Notes under the pieces: model-generated
What the model was told of the DNA's origin: nothing
The model's database searches: none
What the model saw: only the letters and a program-made list of their open reading frames with translations
Translations under genes and position numbers: made by a program
Part shown: piece by piece, positions 17,077 to 32,000 of the stretch
Layout of the letters: each line of letters starts with the position of its first letter
How positions within the stretch are numbered: the stretch's first letter is position 1
NCBI RefSeq assembly: GCF_964340395.1
Contig: NC_135559.1
Location: 10,066,259-10,130,258, forward strand
Length of the DNA: 64,000 nt
DNA from: Glandiceps talaboti
Taxonomy: Eukaryota > Hemichordata > Enteropneusta > Spengelidae
Direction: 5' to 3'

Positions 17077-18465
17077 GTACATTATGTACTTTCATACACA
17101 CATACACATACACACATACATACATATACATATACAAAAGTTAATGTATACATAGTCATACACACAAGCACATATACATACATACATACATACACACATA
17201 CACTGTTAACTTTACTACTTAATTAGAGTTAGTTCCCACAGCACACTGTTAACGTTACTACTTACTTAGAGTTAGTTCCCACAGCACACTGTTAACTTTA
17301 CTACTTACTTAGAGTTAGTCCCCACAGCACACTGTTAACTTTACTACTTACAAAAGAGTTAGTTCCCACAGCACACTGTTAACTTTACTACTTATGTACT
17401 TAGAGTTAGTTCCCACAGCACACTATTAACTTTACTACTTACTTAGAGTTAGTCCCACAGCACACTGTTAACTTTACTACTTACCTAGAGTTAGTCCCCA
17501 CAGCACACTGTTAACTTTACTACTTACTCAGACTTAGTTCCCACAGCACACTGTTAACTTTACTACTTACTTAGAGTTAGTTCCCACAGCACACTGTTAA
17601 CTTTACTACTTACTTAGAGTTAGTCCCCACAGCACACTGTTAACTTTACTACTTACAAAAGAGTTAGTTCCCACAGCACACTGTTAACTTTACTACTTAC
17701 GTACTTAGAGTTAGTTCCCACAGCACACTGTTAACTTTACTACTTACTTAGAGTTAGTCCCACAGCACACTGTTAACTTTACTACTTACTTAGAGTTAGT
17801 TCCCACAGCACACTGTTAACTTTACTACTTACTTAGAGTTAGTCCCCACAGCACACTGTTAACTTTATGACTTAATTAGAGTTAGTCCCACAGCACACTT
17901 AACTTTACTACTTACTTAGAGTTAGTTCCCACAGCACACTGTTAACTTTACTACTTACTTAGAGTTAGTTCCCACAGCACACTGTTAACTTTACTACTTA
18001 CTCAGAGTTAGTCCCAACAGCACACCGTTAACTTTACTACTTACCATCACTGTACTTTCCATTCTTGATATCAAAAGCCTGTAATTGGACATCATAAGTC
18101 GTCATAGATCCACCATTGTCTTTGAAGTTGTACGATTCATCAGCATTACACTGATAAGATGTGCTTGTTGTTGTATTGAACAGAGCATCTGTGATTTCCG
18201 CTGTGACATGAGCACCTATAACAGTGAAGAACATTTCACAGAAAGTAATCAGGCACTTACAAAATATTGAACAGCACTGATAACTGCCCAGTTACCATGG
18301 CAATGAGTCTGTACACAGCAACAAGCCCACACAATGATAAACTTAGGAAATTACCCGCAAGACTAGACTGACGCAAATATGAAGCATACATATGCGATTG
18401 AAGCCACTGATGACACCTAGAGTAAAAGGTAATGACAGTGGCGTGTTCCGATCCCCTGAAAACAC

Positions 18466-18499
<34 letters not shown>

Positions 18500-21400
18500 G
18501 GTGTCCTGAGTCATCTCTGATGACTGCTAGTTTATTTTAGTACTTGTTGAATTAATTGATATTGATTGACCAGTACACAACACAAGAGATAGCGTCTGGA
18601 TGAGATCGATAGATTGATGCCTTTTTCTATCAGGGACCACAAGAAATACCTTCCAAATTATACGACTTTTAGTGCATATGCACCCAAAACTGTGGAATCA
18701 TCTTCCACCAGATCTCCAGTTGATAAAGAAATGTTAATTATTCAAGACAAATCTTAAAATGTTAATTAGTTTATATTTCGTCAATGTTAATGTTGAATTG
18801 GTTGGGTCTCAATTTTTACGAGGTTCAAACATGTCCTGTATTGTTTCATTTGTTGTTTTTAACCAAACTGTTGTGATTTTATGATGTGCTGACATTCATT
18901 GTGTAATGATCTTTAAACGATGTCATGTACTAAGAAGTATATGAGTCATCAATGTATGAATATGCATGAGTATTGGATGCATTGCATGCTGGGAGTAGGA
19001 AGTCAATAAAGATGGCTGACAAGTTAAATCTGTGTGGCTTTGCATAGTTCAATCTGAACCAATCCTTCCCCATCAGTGACAGTAGACAAGACAAACAATA
19101 ACATATTACTATTGTTATTTTTATCATTGTTATATTAGACAACAAAATTAACATACATACCTGGTGTACTTGCATCTGGAAAATGTGCCTCGTCAAGGAC
19201 ATATTCAAATGTGACTTCAGTGGTAGCAGATGAACCCTCAATCTTTTTAAACTCCATGGTGAGATTATAGTTAGGATCATTTAAATTAACCACTAATTTA
19301 GAATCGTCATCGCTACACGAACTCTTCTCCGTATCAACTGCAGCATTTGATGGGAGCTTTATCACTTCAGATTTCTGGAATAAAAATATATATGAAGAGT
19401 TATAAACCTTCTAACACTAATGCATTTAACTTAAAAGGGGAGAGTTATTCCAGAAAATAAAAGCCTTTTCATAGACTTTGGGTTCTGGAGAGTCATTTCA
19501 TGATTTCATACCACATACGAGGTTTTACATGACGCAACAATTTCGTTATAATTACGGACTTGTGACCTTTAAAAAAAATCACATCTTCGTCCTAGAGGAC
19601 GCAAGAATTTCGGTGTCGATATTATCTCTCTACAGTTTCACTCAGTTGCAAAGAAACAGCATACTGAACTTTTGCACCTGTTGTTCATTGAGTACGTTAC
19701 AGTTGCCTCATGGGTCTTGACCAACACGAATATTTATTAGACGAAAAATAAATATTCCTATGTGCGTATTTCCATCAGATAAACAGGTCATGAATATGCA
19801 TTGTTCATCTAATAAACATCCATGTCTGCTAAGACTCACGCTGCTAAAAGAACAACAGAGGTAAAAAAAAAAGAGAAGAGAATTCCAATTTGCAGTTGCT
19901 TGGCAACTGAGCAAAATTCATGTGATGTGAAATCATGAAATGACTCTCCACAGTGTGCCCTCTAATGATAGCTAAATTTTGTTGTTGTGGGTCAGTATGA
20001 AAAAACTGTCATTTCTTGTGAGTCACCACATAGTAAGAGATAGGGGAACACCAAATTTTGGAGCGTCACTAGAAACTGTGTGCATCAATTCGGCTTAGAG
20101 GGTACACAGACTCTCCAGAACCCAAAGTTTATGAAAATACCTTTATCCCCTAGAGTGGCATTCCCCTTTTTTAAATGCTAAACTATCGAAATATTTCAGA
20201 AATCTAAGTTGATTGAAATCCGGTAAAACTTTATATTCCACTCCTAGTATCATATTCATTTTAGTAAAAATATATGGCCAACCCAACTAAATCTCCAATA
20301 TTTCAGAAATCTTATAATTAATAGAAATCTGATAAAACTAAACTCTTGGTACCACATTCGTCATTTTAGTTTAGTTTTGACAATCTAAGTCAATTAACAA
20401 CTTGTAACAAAATCACTGATAAATCTAGAAAGTCTTACCGTGGTATTGTCTGTGCCTTCATAGTTAAGCGTGAAGTTAACTCCCAAATCTGCCATAAGAC
20501 ATGTTGCATTATCTGTATTCTTGACTTCAAAGCGCACTGCAGTACATACTAGAGTAAAAATACAGAGATTTGGATAATTACACATGTGCCATTAATTACT
20601 TAAATCAGTGTAAAAATCGTATAAAAAACAAACAGTATTTTCTTGAACGAGAGTCTCAAATATTTGATTATAAATGTCAGGTTGCGAAGAAATGAACATA
20701 AAAAAGTACACGTTTCCATGTTGGTAATGATAAGAATGGCTAAATAGAGGGTTGGGCGAATCTCCGGGACTCTCTGGAGTTGTCAGTTGGTGAAGAAGAC
20801 AAATCTACGGGACCCTCTGTCTGGAGTTGTCGGTTGGCGATGCAGACTAATGAACCAGGACACCTGCTTGTGTTGTAGGTTGGATGGCACTAAATGTACC
20901 AGCAACACCCTCTGGAGTTGTCGGTTGGAAATGGAGCTATTAAAACGAACCAATGACACCCCATGGAGCTGTCGGTTGGCCAAGAGGGCTATTTAAATGA
21001 ACCAGTGACATCCCATGGAGCTGTCAGTTGGACAATAGGGCTATTTAAATGAACCAGTGACACCCCATGGAGCTGTCGGTTGGACAAGAGGGCTATTTAA
21101 ATGAACCAATGACATCCCATGGAGCTGTCGGTTGGACACGCGGGCTATTTAAACGAACCAATGACACCCCACAGAGCTGTCTGTTGGACAAGAGGGCTAT
21201 TTAAATGAACCAATGACACTCCATGGAGCTGTCTGTTGGACAAGAGGGCTATTTAAATGAAACAATGACACCCCATGGAGCTGTCGGTTGGACAAGAGGG
21301 CTATTTAAATGAACCAGTGACACCCCACAGAGCTGTCAGTTGGACAAGAGGGCTATTTAAATGAACCAATGACAACCCATGGAGCTGTCGGTTGGACAAG

Positions 21401-22029
21401 AGGGCTATTTAAATGAACCAAAGACACCCCACAGAGCTGTCTGTTGGACAAGAGGGCTATTTAAATGAACCAGTGACACCCCATGGAGCTGTCGGTTGGA
21501 CAAGAGGGCTATTTTAACGAACCAATGACACCCCACAGAGCTGTCGGTTGGACAAGAGGGCTAATTAAATGAACCAATGACACCCCACAGAGCTGTCGGT
21601 TGGACAAGAGGGCTATTTAATGAACCGATGACACCCCATGGAGCTGTCGGTTGGACAAGAGGGCTATTTAAACGAACCAATGACACCCCACAGAGCTGTC
21701 AGTTGGACAAGAGGGCTATTTAAATGAACCAATGACACCCCATGGAGCTGTCGGTTGGACACGAGGGCTATTTAAACGAACCAATGACACCCAACGGAGT
21801 TGTAGGTTGGACAACAGGGCTATTTAAACAAATAAATGACGCCTTCTGGAGTTGTTGTTTGGACAAGAAGGCTAAACAAACCAGCCATATCCTCTAGAGT
21901 TGTCACTTGGACCCACAGATAGCATCTAGACTAAACAGACACACTGACAGCAACACAGGCAAACAAGACACAGGCAGGGAGGTTGGCATACATACTACCT
22001 GGTAGTATATTAAGCTGATGAGGAAAGTC

Positions 22030-22068
<39 letters not shown>

Positions 22069-22234
22069 GAGAGAGACAAACAAACAGACAGACACAGTCA
22101 GTCAGACAGACACACACACACATTGAAGTAGGACAGGCAGAATATTGACAATTTGGCAAGAAGAACAAGGAAGACAAAACACACACACAGACATACACAC
22201 ACACAAACGGACTGCAAGGTAGGGAGACATAGGC

Positions 22235-22267
<33 letters not shown>

Positions 22268-22862
22268 GGAAGATAGAAAAACACTGGAGCAAACATTGAC
22301 CAATCCACAGACATAGAAAAGCTGATACACAAACACTGCATCAACACTGTCCCCAAGCAGCATCTATCAGCTGAGTTCGCATTTTGTGACTGTAGTAAAT
22401 GTTACTTTACCCTTCCAGTAACAGAACTTACTGACCCACCCTACCTTTTGGCTATGTGATGATTCATATAGCAACATCTGTCTCTACATACAGCTTATAA
22501 TCTATACATTTCTAGATTATATAAATAGCTAATTCTCATTTTAAAATTCTATCAATACTGCCAAGAAAAGGGAATTTTTTATCTGCACAAATGTTAAATA
22601 CTTCCATAAAACTAACCTCCTATCATATTCATATTGATATATGTGATGAATAATTTAGTACAAAGCATGGAGAGTTTACATGTGCTGCTGGTTGTTGGTG
22701 ACTGAGTGGTGCCTCTTACCACTGCAGTCTGGGTTTGAACCTTCCAAGAGTTGGCCAAGTAAATTTGATTAATATAATAATTTCCCAGTTCTGCATGTTA
22801 AGAAAGGTGCTGCTCACTTTCATCCTACTGAACAATGCAGGTGTTTGACTTTAACTTGTTTA

Positions 22863-22911
<49 letters not shown>

Positions 22912-22998
22912 TCACACACACACACACATGCACACACACACACACACGCACGCACGCACACATGCGCGCACGCACACACACGCACATGCACGCACGCA

Positions 22999-23065
<67 letters not shown>

Positions 23066-26000
23066 TCATTTTGTACTGGCTATAGCCCTACTGAATTCCT
23101 TTATTGCATTCAGTTGTGCTCCAAACAGTCGTCTTTCGTGAGTTGATAAGAAATAGTAAATATTCGTTACTCTTAGATATGTTGTGCTATTTTACATAAT
23201 TTAATAACATAATATTATTCAAGTACACAAGTAGATGCACTTACTTTTCAATAATTTTTATGATTTTTTTGTTCTGTCAGAATTGTTTCAATTGAATTGA
23301 ATTCAATTGTTTCAATTTTCATTGAATACCTGAGATCTCACCAAACTGCATGTACAGACAGGTAATTTTCTATCTTTTGTACATGGCTTACATTTTATAA
23401 TTGTCTTTGTTAGCACATAGCCTAGCCTGTAAGCTGTAAAACATAAACTGAAAGCACAAACAATTTTATAGCACAAGTTTCTGGTACATATTTACTTGCA
23501 TTTGGTGTTAATTTTCCATGACTTCCTGTTTTTAATGTTTCTGCTGCTAGAAACCTAGAATGGCCAGAATTTATTGTAAAGAAAGGTGACCTGGTATTGG
23601 TACTCAGGTACCCCTAACTTGGTTTTAAAAAGCTTGACACGTTCCTTGTAGAGCAAATATGGCATGAAAGTGAAAGTGAGTGTTCTGTCAAATATTCTGA
23701 GTATAACACAACCTCTCAATGCTTTATACTATATTATTCAAGTATATGCATTTACCTTTCAATTGCATCAGTCATTGTTCATCAACTTGTGTGAAACATT
23801 TTCAATTTTAACAAAGATATTACCACAAGTATCTATCACATGATGAGTTTGTTACAGTAATGTGCAGGGTTCAAATCTTTCCTTCAGTCAATTTTCATCT
23901 AAAATTTCACACCACCATTTTTTTTATAGTTCGCCGGTAAATATGTATGACTAATGATGCAAGATAATTACAATTAAGTTGAAAAGTATTGATTTGTCAA
24001 TGAAACAACTACATATAAGATCTATCAAAGCAAACAGCATGACACAAAAGGTAAACAATGTGACTTACACAAGAATGTCAGTGATCAAAGTTTGATAACA
24101 TTCATACGTCTATACCTACGTCACAGGTTTCACAATCTCACGGACACAATCTGACTCAAAATACACGGTATATCTATACATATCTACAATACGCAAACAA
24201 CACATGGCAAGTTTTTGGGATGTTAGATTTGCATTTTTCATTACAAAGTTAATAATTATTTCATAATCAGATTAAGATTTCCTAGACCGAAATGTTGATA
24301 CAGTTCAACTTTTTTCAAGGTTACAACCTGTTGTAAATGTTCATCGTTTTTATACTCTGGATGCCAACGTAGTCTCTAACTAAACCAACGTCTGGTCAAA
24401 GTCCCTCAATCAGCACAAAAAGTTGTTCATCCAATCAGTGAACCCAAACTCTGTTTGACAATCACAGGCTTCAAAATTTATGTTTTCAATCACCTGCCAA
24501 TTGTAAGTAAAAAATTTAAAATGATACAAATGTTCTGAGCTAAAATTACAGCAAAATCTACAAGACCAGTTGGGCAGGTCTTTTTAATAATTTTCAGCCT
24601 AGACCAATGTTTACTGACCTTGGGCCAGTGTAACTTTGAGTCCTGTCATAAATATACACAACAACTAGTATGCTAAATTTGCTTCACTTGTTTAATAATA
24701 ATAATAATGTTACTTTTTATATAGCGCTTTCCCACTCTGTGTTTGAGTCATTGCGCTTTGCAATTATTACCCCTGGCTTAGATCTATATTGGCACAAAGG
24801 CCCCTCACATGTATGCATACTTCCCCTATTCCCTAGTCCATTCTACAAATATGAGAAAAGTCAAAGACGTTGGTGACGACAACCTGTCAATTTGTGATGG
24901 ATTACTTGACATGTGCCTTTCGTGAAGAACTAACCATCGGGATTCAAACACACTTGACACCTTTCATTGGGAACTGAGCTAGATTGGAGATAGTAATGGA
25001 GTACATTGAGTACGTAATTACAACCAGTCCGGACCTAGACTATCAACTCCCTGGTTCACCAACAAATATACATTTAAACTCATAAAAAAGTTCAATCAAG
25101 AAAATAGTTTTACTTATATACTTATAACATTAGCCTATTTCATATTGTAGTGTTCTTTAATATCTTTATTGCCCTTATGTACCCAAATAGAATTGTCAGT
25201 TTTCTATACAGTTGCAATAAAGTTATCTTATCTTATCTTCATTTTGTCAACTAGTGTAGTATACATCTCACAGACCCAAGCTATTTTATTTTCTGTTTGG
25301 GGGGAACGGTTATTATCTTTCCATCTTTTAAAATTGAAAGAACATGTTGTTCTTTTCACTTGTGTGTTTATAAATGTAAACACAAATGCCACATTAGCAG
25401 GGGATCTTTCAATCTACCTATCTTTCAGTGACTGGACAATCTTTAAGATTTGTTACATCACAATCACCACTGCCTGAGAATCATCCCACCTGTTTCACAA
25501 CAGTTTAGGCATTGTTTGCATTGACGTGTGTCTGTCGTGTGGTAGTCACATGTCTGTCATGTGATTGCCCGACTTCTGAATATTATGGGATGTCAGTTGG
25601 AAGAAAGGAGAGTTGGTGGCCATGCTAACTTGTGTTTCACTAGCTTTTGTAAGGAACCTTGAAATTGCCATATTTTTTAAGTTTTTCAAAATGAAAATTG
25701 TGAAAAAATATTCTAAGATTTGAGCACTTTTGTTGTGTAATCTCGACGGCAAAGGTGATAACAGAGACATAAATTGTTGCGATATGAATATACATACCAT
25801 TTTAGTTCAAATTCAAACACAGCGATTTAGTTTGTGTGTTTTTCAGTCGAAAATAAATTACTTTGTAATTTTCATCTTTTGTAAAGACCAAATAACAAAA
25901 TTTGAAGTAAGAATTAAAGAATCTGTTCTCCCTCTGTTGTAAAATCAAGACACCGCCTACCCGTATGTTGTAATGACTGTACTAAAATTTCTTGTGAACA

Positions 26001-29000
26001 TCACGTAATCTGCATTGGGAGACAACATCACATAGGACTAGATTAAATGACAGACTTCAAATTATCTGTAATATTCAGGTCCATCACTATGTGAAATCAT
26101 AATCAAAAGTTTAGGTTTGATTCCAAAATTCTCAGCTTAATTCTGAACGTCTGTGGAAGAAATGTGAGTTAAAATCCACCTGTGTGCGAAGGATCTAGAC
26201 TGGAACGAGACTAGAGTGTCCAGCAAAAAAATACCAATGACAAAATATGGACAGAAGACCATACAGTGCAAAATCAACCCACATATCATGTCTGTACCTG
26301 CACTAAAGGCAATTGATTGCATTGTCAGGGATGATCGCATAATGTCACACAAGCTCATTAAGCGAAGTTTGCTAGTTTGGAATGAATCCCCCCCCCCCTC
26401 CCCCTCCCCGTAAACAAACCTTCACAAGTGCGACATCGATACATTTATTATGATGTAAACCATGATGAAAATTGTAACGGTCACACCATTATGATTGATG
26501 CAATGTAAAAGCATGACGCAGCACTGTATATGTCACATTAGAAGTCAACTTAATTTGTAATCAACTTATCAACATTTCAGTAGTAAATACAGAACCTGTT
26601 ATCATTGGAGGCATCGAAGATTTTGAAATTTGTTGAGAAGTGAGAAAATCAAGTTCCGCAATCGGACTTATGCTAGATCCCTTCCCTCCTAAACAAACTT
26701 CGACCTTATACGATATTGTGCATTCATCCCTTACTGTGTTTGTTCTCATCAAATGAACCATAACTTCAGACTTCAATATCCCAGACAATTTACGACTAAA
26801 TGAACCTTTTTTTGCAATAAATCAGCCTAGGTTGAATTTATTCTTAACCCCTTCTCTCACTAATTCTAGACCTATTTCATCAAAAACTTAACCATTTAAG
26901 TATTTTCTTGTTATACAAATGTATATTATTACTATGTGTCGAACAAAGTTGACGACCTAAACATTATTTGGCGAGTATATCGTAATGGACAAAGTAACAA
27001 CTTTAAATGATAAATTCACACACCCAGCATGAGTGTCGGGGACATGAAATTGGTAGATATTGTAATGATTGTTCGTCTGAACATATATGCATGATGTAGT
27101 TCACAAGATATGACATTCTTGCCACTCTATCAACTACAATTGCAGACATCAGACCATGGATAAATGGAACCTGTGACGAACAGAGAAAGTAAACAAATGA
27201 ATTGGATTCATAGCACTTGGCACAGTATGGTGGAACAGCAGAGACTTGTAAAAATCTAAATTTAAAATTTCATGGTTTGATAAGAACAGTTTTGTGGCCT
27301 CTTCACATGTACATGAATTGCCAGGAGAACTTCAAATTTGTTTGTGAATGTGAGCTATTCCAGAAAGAGGCCATACAGCTGTCCTTATCAAACGATGGGA
27401 TGTAATACTTGTCTCTGTACTTCCAGCATGCTGTGCCAAGTGTTATTAATCCAATTCAGTTCTTTATTTTCCCTGTTTGTAACAAGTTCCATTCGCCCAC
27501 AGTCTGATGTCTACGATTATATCATTCAGTTTAAAAGTCTCACAGGGCTGAACGACAGACGTCAATTATAGTTACGCATGATGTTGTTCAGACAATGTTT
27601 GACATATCATACTTTTGCCAAGGCTGGGTATCCATGGTAACACTAACAGATAAGGGGACACAGGTAGACGTGACATGTGTGCAGTTTTGCATAGAATCTA
27701 CCATAATTTTATTTGGTAAGCTCAGTTACAAGACTGGTAAACGCCGGTAGAATTCATCTACTTCAATAACTCCTTAGCTAAAACAATATACAGTAGACCC
27801 TCGCTAACTCGCGGGTGTCCGGGTCCATCAAGAAACCCGCGACTTATCGAGGGCCGCGACTTAGCGAGGTGCTCATTATATATTCATAACCACACATTAA
27901 CACACGTCACACGTCAACTTTTCTTCATTCTTCAGTAATGTGCAGATGAAACTAGTACTGTACATGTTTTTATGAGTGCAAGTTCATGGGCGATATTCAT
28001 AAAAAAAAACAATAAGATACGCACGAAATGAAAGTTTCAATATTCAGTAAATCCAGGGTAAATCTTTTCAGTTCACGAACATGACGGTATGTATTCGAAA
28101 TTTATTGTGATGGACGCATGGACGTAATATTGTAACAGTCCCGGGTTAACTAAATCTTCGAGGAAGATTATCGTACAATTGTGTGACTCTCAAAGCATCA
28201 ATCGCGGCTAGACTTTCTTTTTTGTTTTTTGCACGGTCGACAAACTAACAGTACAACTTACAAGCTCACGCCTGGCGGCCATGGTAGGGCCAAGAAATGC
28301 TGTTGAATTTCCGGGTTGCGGAAGTGCAGTTTTGACTTTTATATCATCGAATAACGGGATTTGTTTTATATATTCTAAAACAACAACTAATTTTTTATGT
28401 TTCTCAGTACAGTAACATTCCTAAATGATGGGGTTGAGTTGAGAAATCGCAAGGTTCGGCAACACGTGGCGTGATGCATGATGTCGGTAGATATGTAAAC
28501 ATAGAGACGCAAGTGATGAACGTATTCAGTTATTCGTAGACCGAAATTTCGTTATATAAATGACGTTTTCCTCAAAATTTTGAAGAAACAAAACGTTTTT
28601 AGGTGACTTCTAAATCAATCAATCAAATCAAACGATATATTAATGCGAGACAATCTTTAGTTTTTAATTTTTTTTTTTTGGACAATGTTCGAATTCGACT
28701 GACGTATCCTGCGACTCGATTCTAACACGATCAATGCACCGTTCACCAGCCAGACGAAAATGGTCGACGTGCTTGTTGACTAGCCGAGAAGTGCATAAGG
28801 AACTTGTGAATGTGAGGCAGTCCGAATAAATAGAAGGCGATTGCTAACATCAAAGTCGAACCGCGACACCTCTTCATCGAAACACCAACGAGTTTGAAAT
28901 TGGCAGGCGTGCCATTTGTTTAAAAAAATACACAAAGAGGAGTTCCGAAAACAATAGGAAAACTAAAGAAAAAATGGGATCCAAGGTGACACCCGCGACT

Positions 29001-32000
29001 TAGCCGAATCCGCGACTTACCGAGGCGCGAGTTAGCGAGGGCCCACTGTAACACCTTGTTAGAATATGTCAGTAACTGTTGATATATATGACAGAAGTCA
29101 GGTCTATGAACACACATTCATTTATTTCTACCATAACCGACATCATTTTGCGGCTCTTCTGTGTCTGGCCACAGACCAAAACTCTCCCTTCAACTGTAGA
29201 CTGAAACTCACTCAAAGTTCATAGTGTAATAGCCTAAGGCATATGTATACACGTGTACTCTATGGCAACACAGTGGTTTTGCTAAGGGTGGTGGTATAAC
29301 TCATAAATTTATACCTGGGTTCACCAGTACTTCACCGAGGTCCCGAAACAAAATTATGTATGCAAAACCCTGTACGCATATTTTACCTGGTCTCCCCTCC
29401 CATCACCACAACTATCACCAACATCATCGTTTGTTACTCAAGTTCCCTAACCTCGGCAACAGCTATGATATTGCTAAACTATACAAAAAAATCAACATTG
29501 GAAAACAACTAGAGTGAATATTTAAAAAAAAAATCAGGCAGATATTAGCCGAGTAATCCTAATGTACTGTCGGCTGGCCATCACCTAGTCTAGTTCCTGA
29601 TGATCATGTTCCGATTTTACACGTTATATTCACACATCACAAAGTAATGTGTGAAGATAATGTAGTGTAAAATCGGTACATGGTCGTCAGGAACTAGATC
29701 TAACCACCTTCTGACTCGACTAGTCTATCAGGATCATTCAAAAGTGAAAGACACTAAGCTAGGTAAATACATGTGTGACGGTCACAGGCTTTTGGACCCA
29801 AGTATTTCTCTAACTAAGTTGACATGCCAAGCTGTGCATGTGGTTGGAATTCCACTTCTGCATACTAATTACTTGACTGCATTACATGAGTGTATTTTAT
29901 TATAAAACTCCACGGATGCTAAAAAAAAATGACACAGTACCACTATGTTTGTAATTTGTATCCAGTCAACGACTTGTCTGTCTGTATATTCTCAGAGGGT
30001 AAAAATACTAAAAATAACATCAACCACAAATCTATACATCAATGAATGCAAGCCAAGACTCTTTACGTAGAAATATGTCTCGGTGACCAATTCCCTGTAA
30101 TTCAAACTTCTCTCCAAACTTTGCCACTGAGAGCTTGTTTCTGGTTCTTTTCACAATAACACAAGAAATTTGATGCTTCATTGTCTTGTTTTTAAGGAAC
30201 TCAACAATCTTTTATTTGTCATTATGAGTAATAACAAGTAAATGTCAGCCATATTTGATTTTCTAAAATGGATTAATGATATTGATATTATGTCACCTCT
30301 AATTCAAAAATTTGTACCGTGGACACCTGATTTCTATCTCTTGATTTTAAATGAAAATTGGTATTCTTGTACAAAGTAGCAGCAAAAATTAAAGATTTTC
30401 ATATCTACATTAAAACTTTTTTTATAATCAAATGAAAATTTCAACTCAGAGAGTCAAACCATTTTTTTGGAAGCAAATCAAAATTTTGTTTGACTTTGAG
30501 AGTAGAAATGTTCATTTGTTACTAGGAACCTAGGGAGTCCATAAAAATTCATTGTGTATTTTGTACTCATTTACTTTAAATGTTTGCCAATGGTCTTAAA
30601 ATTGTCTGCTTAAGTGCTTTATTAAAGGTAAATCTTCTACAGTGGGCGGTCTCATCACTTGTATGTAATACAGCAAAATGAAAATTTCAATAAATACAAG
30701 TTATAAAGTGTATTGTTATTGTACCATTATTTCTACTGTAACAAATATTGCACAAGTACACTGATGGCAAGATTGTTTGTTTGTTTGTTGATAATTGTGT
30801 CCTGTATGGACTTTATCGACAAATAAAAAATACATAGCAGAATACAGTGGAAAGAAGAGAGCCCCATCGTACAGGATAGGTTGCAAAACACACAAAATTA
30901 AATAAATCATAAATAATGTTGTGAATTTTTGATAACGATATCTACATGTAGTAATTTACTGACGTTACTGAAAACTGTTCTTTTTCCAATAGTAGAACTG
31001 TAGTTCGTGTGCAATATGGCAACACTTTCAAAACCAAAATTATGTGCTTCCGATGACATGCATTATTTGAATGAAAAAAAGATATTTTTCTTGGTAACTG
31101 TGTATACGGCCCAAGCCTTGTCCACTACTAACAATGGCATTATTTGCATATTGTGTCTATTCAAAAGTAGATAGTGTAAATTCTTTTCATTGAAATATGA
31201 CGCATTACCATGAGCACTTCACATGACACAGCTTGGTCTGAAACTGAAAGATCAAAAACAGATTTTGAAGAGTTTATGGTGTCACCGACTCTAAATCAAA
31301 CATTATAATTTGTGTATTCTGAATTATTATACGTTATTTGCCACTATTTTTGTTTGTTCAGCAAAGGAAAATGTGAGTGACCTAAGGGGCCTTGTCACTA
31401 TGAGTTTAAAGATGAACAATGTCAAACCTTTACATCACGAGTTATTCAGGATGACTGAAAAACATAATGGAGAATAAAATCTTCACAAGCATAATTTGAT
31501 AATGACGTCAACTTGAATATTTTTATTTATACCATGAATGCCACGAAACCAATAATGTAGACGCCCGTTATTATGACATAAAACGACCAGGGAGAGTAAA
31601 TCCCATATTTTTTGTCAAACACGTACAGCTTGACTTACGTGAGGTATAAAGTGTGTCATTCTAGAAGTTATATCATGAATACCACGGATTCAATGATTTA
31701 GACGCCCGTTATTATTATGACATAAAACGACCAGCCAGAGTAAATCTCTTATTTTTTGTCAAACACATACAGCTTGACTTGCGTGAGGTATAAAGTGTGT
31801 CATTCTAGTAGTTACTGTGGTTCAGACAGTTTAACATCTTTGTAATGGGTCGTCATCATTGTAATGGGTCGTTGTTATAACAATGTCCAAAACAATGACA
31901 CTGTCAATGTCCACAAATTCAGTTCTTTCAAAGGCATAACACAATCATGACATCAGGGCTAACTATCCATTCAATAGACATTAACGTGTCATTTCCATGG

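Noticed and set aside
16128-21905. CRISPR-like regular repeats
   Set aside because: The arrays are contiguous minisatellites with no unique spacers, in introns of an animal gene.
22690-22760. A functional tRNA gene
   Set aside because: A- and B-box-like motifs are present, but the sequence does not form an acceptor stem or anticodon arm that I can draw; kept only as a weak SINE candidate.
27791-29048. Transposase gene inside the pogo-like element
   Set aside because: Reading frames in both strands are short and lack a helix-turn-helix or DDE-like pattern that I can recognise.
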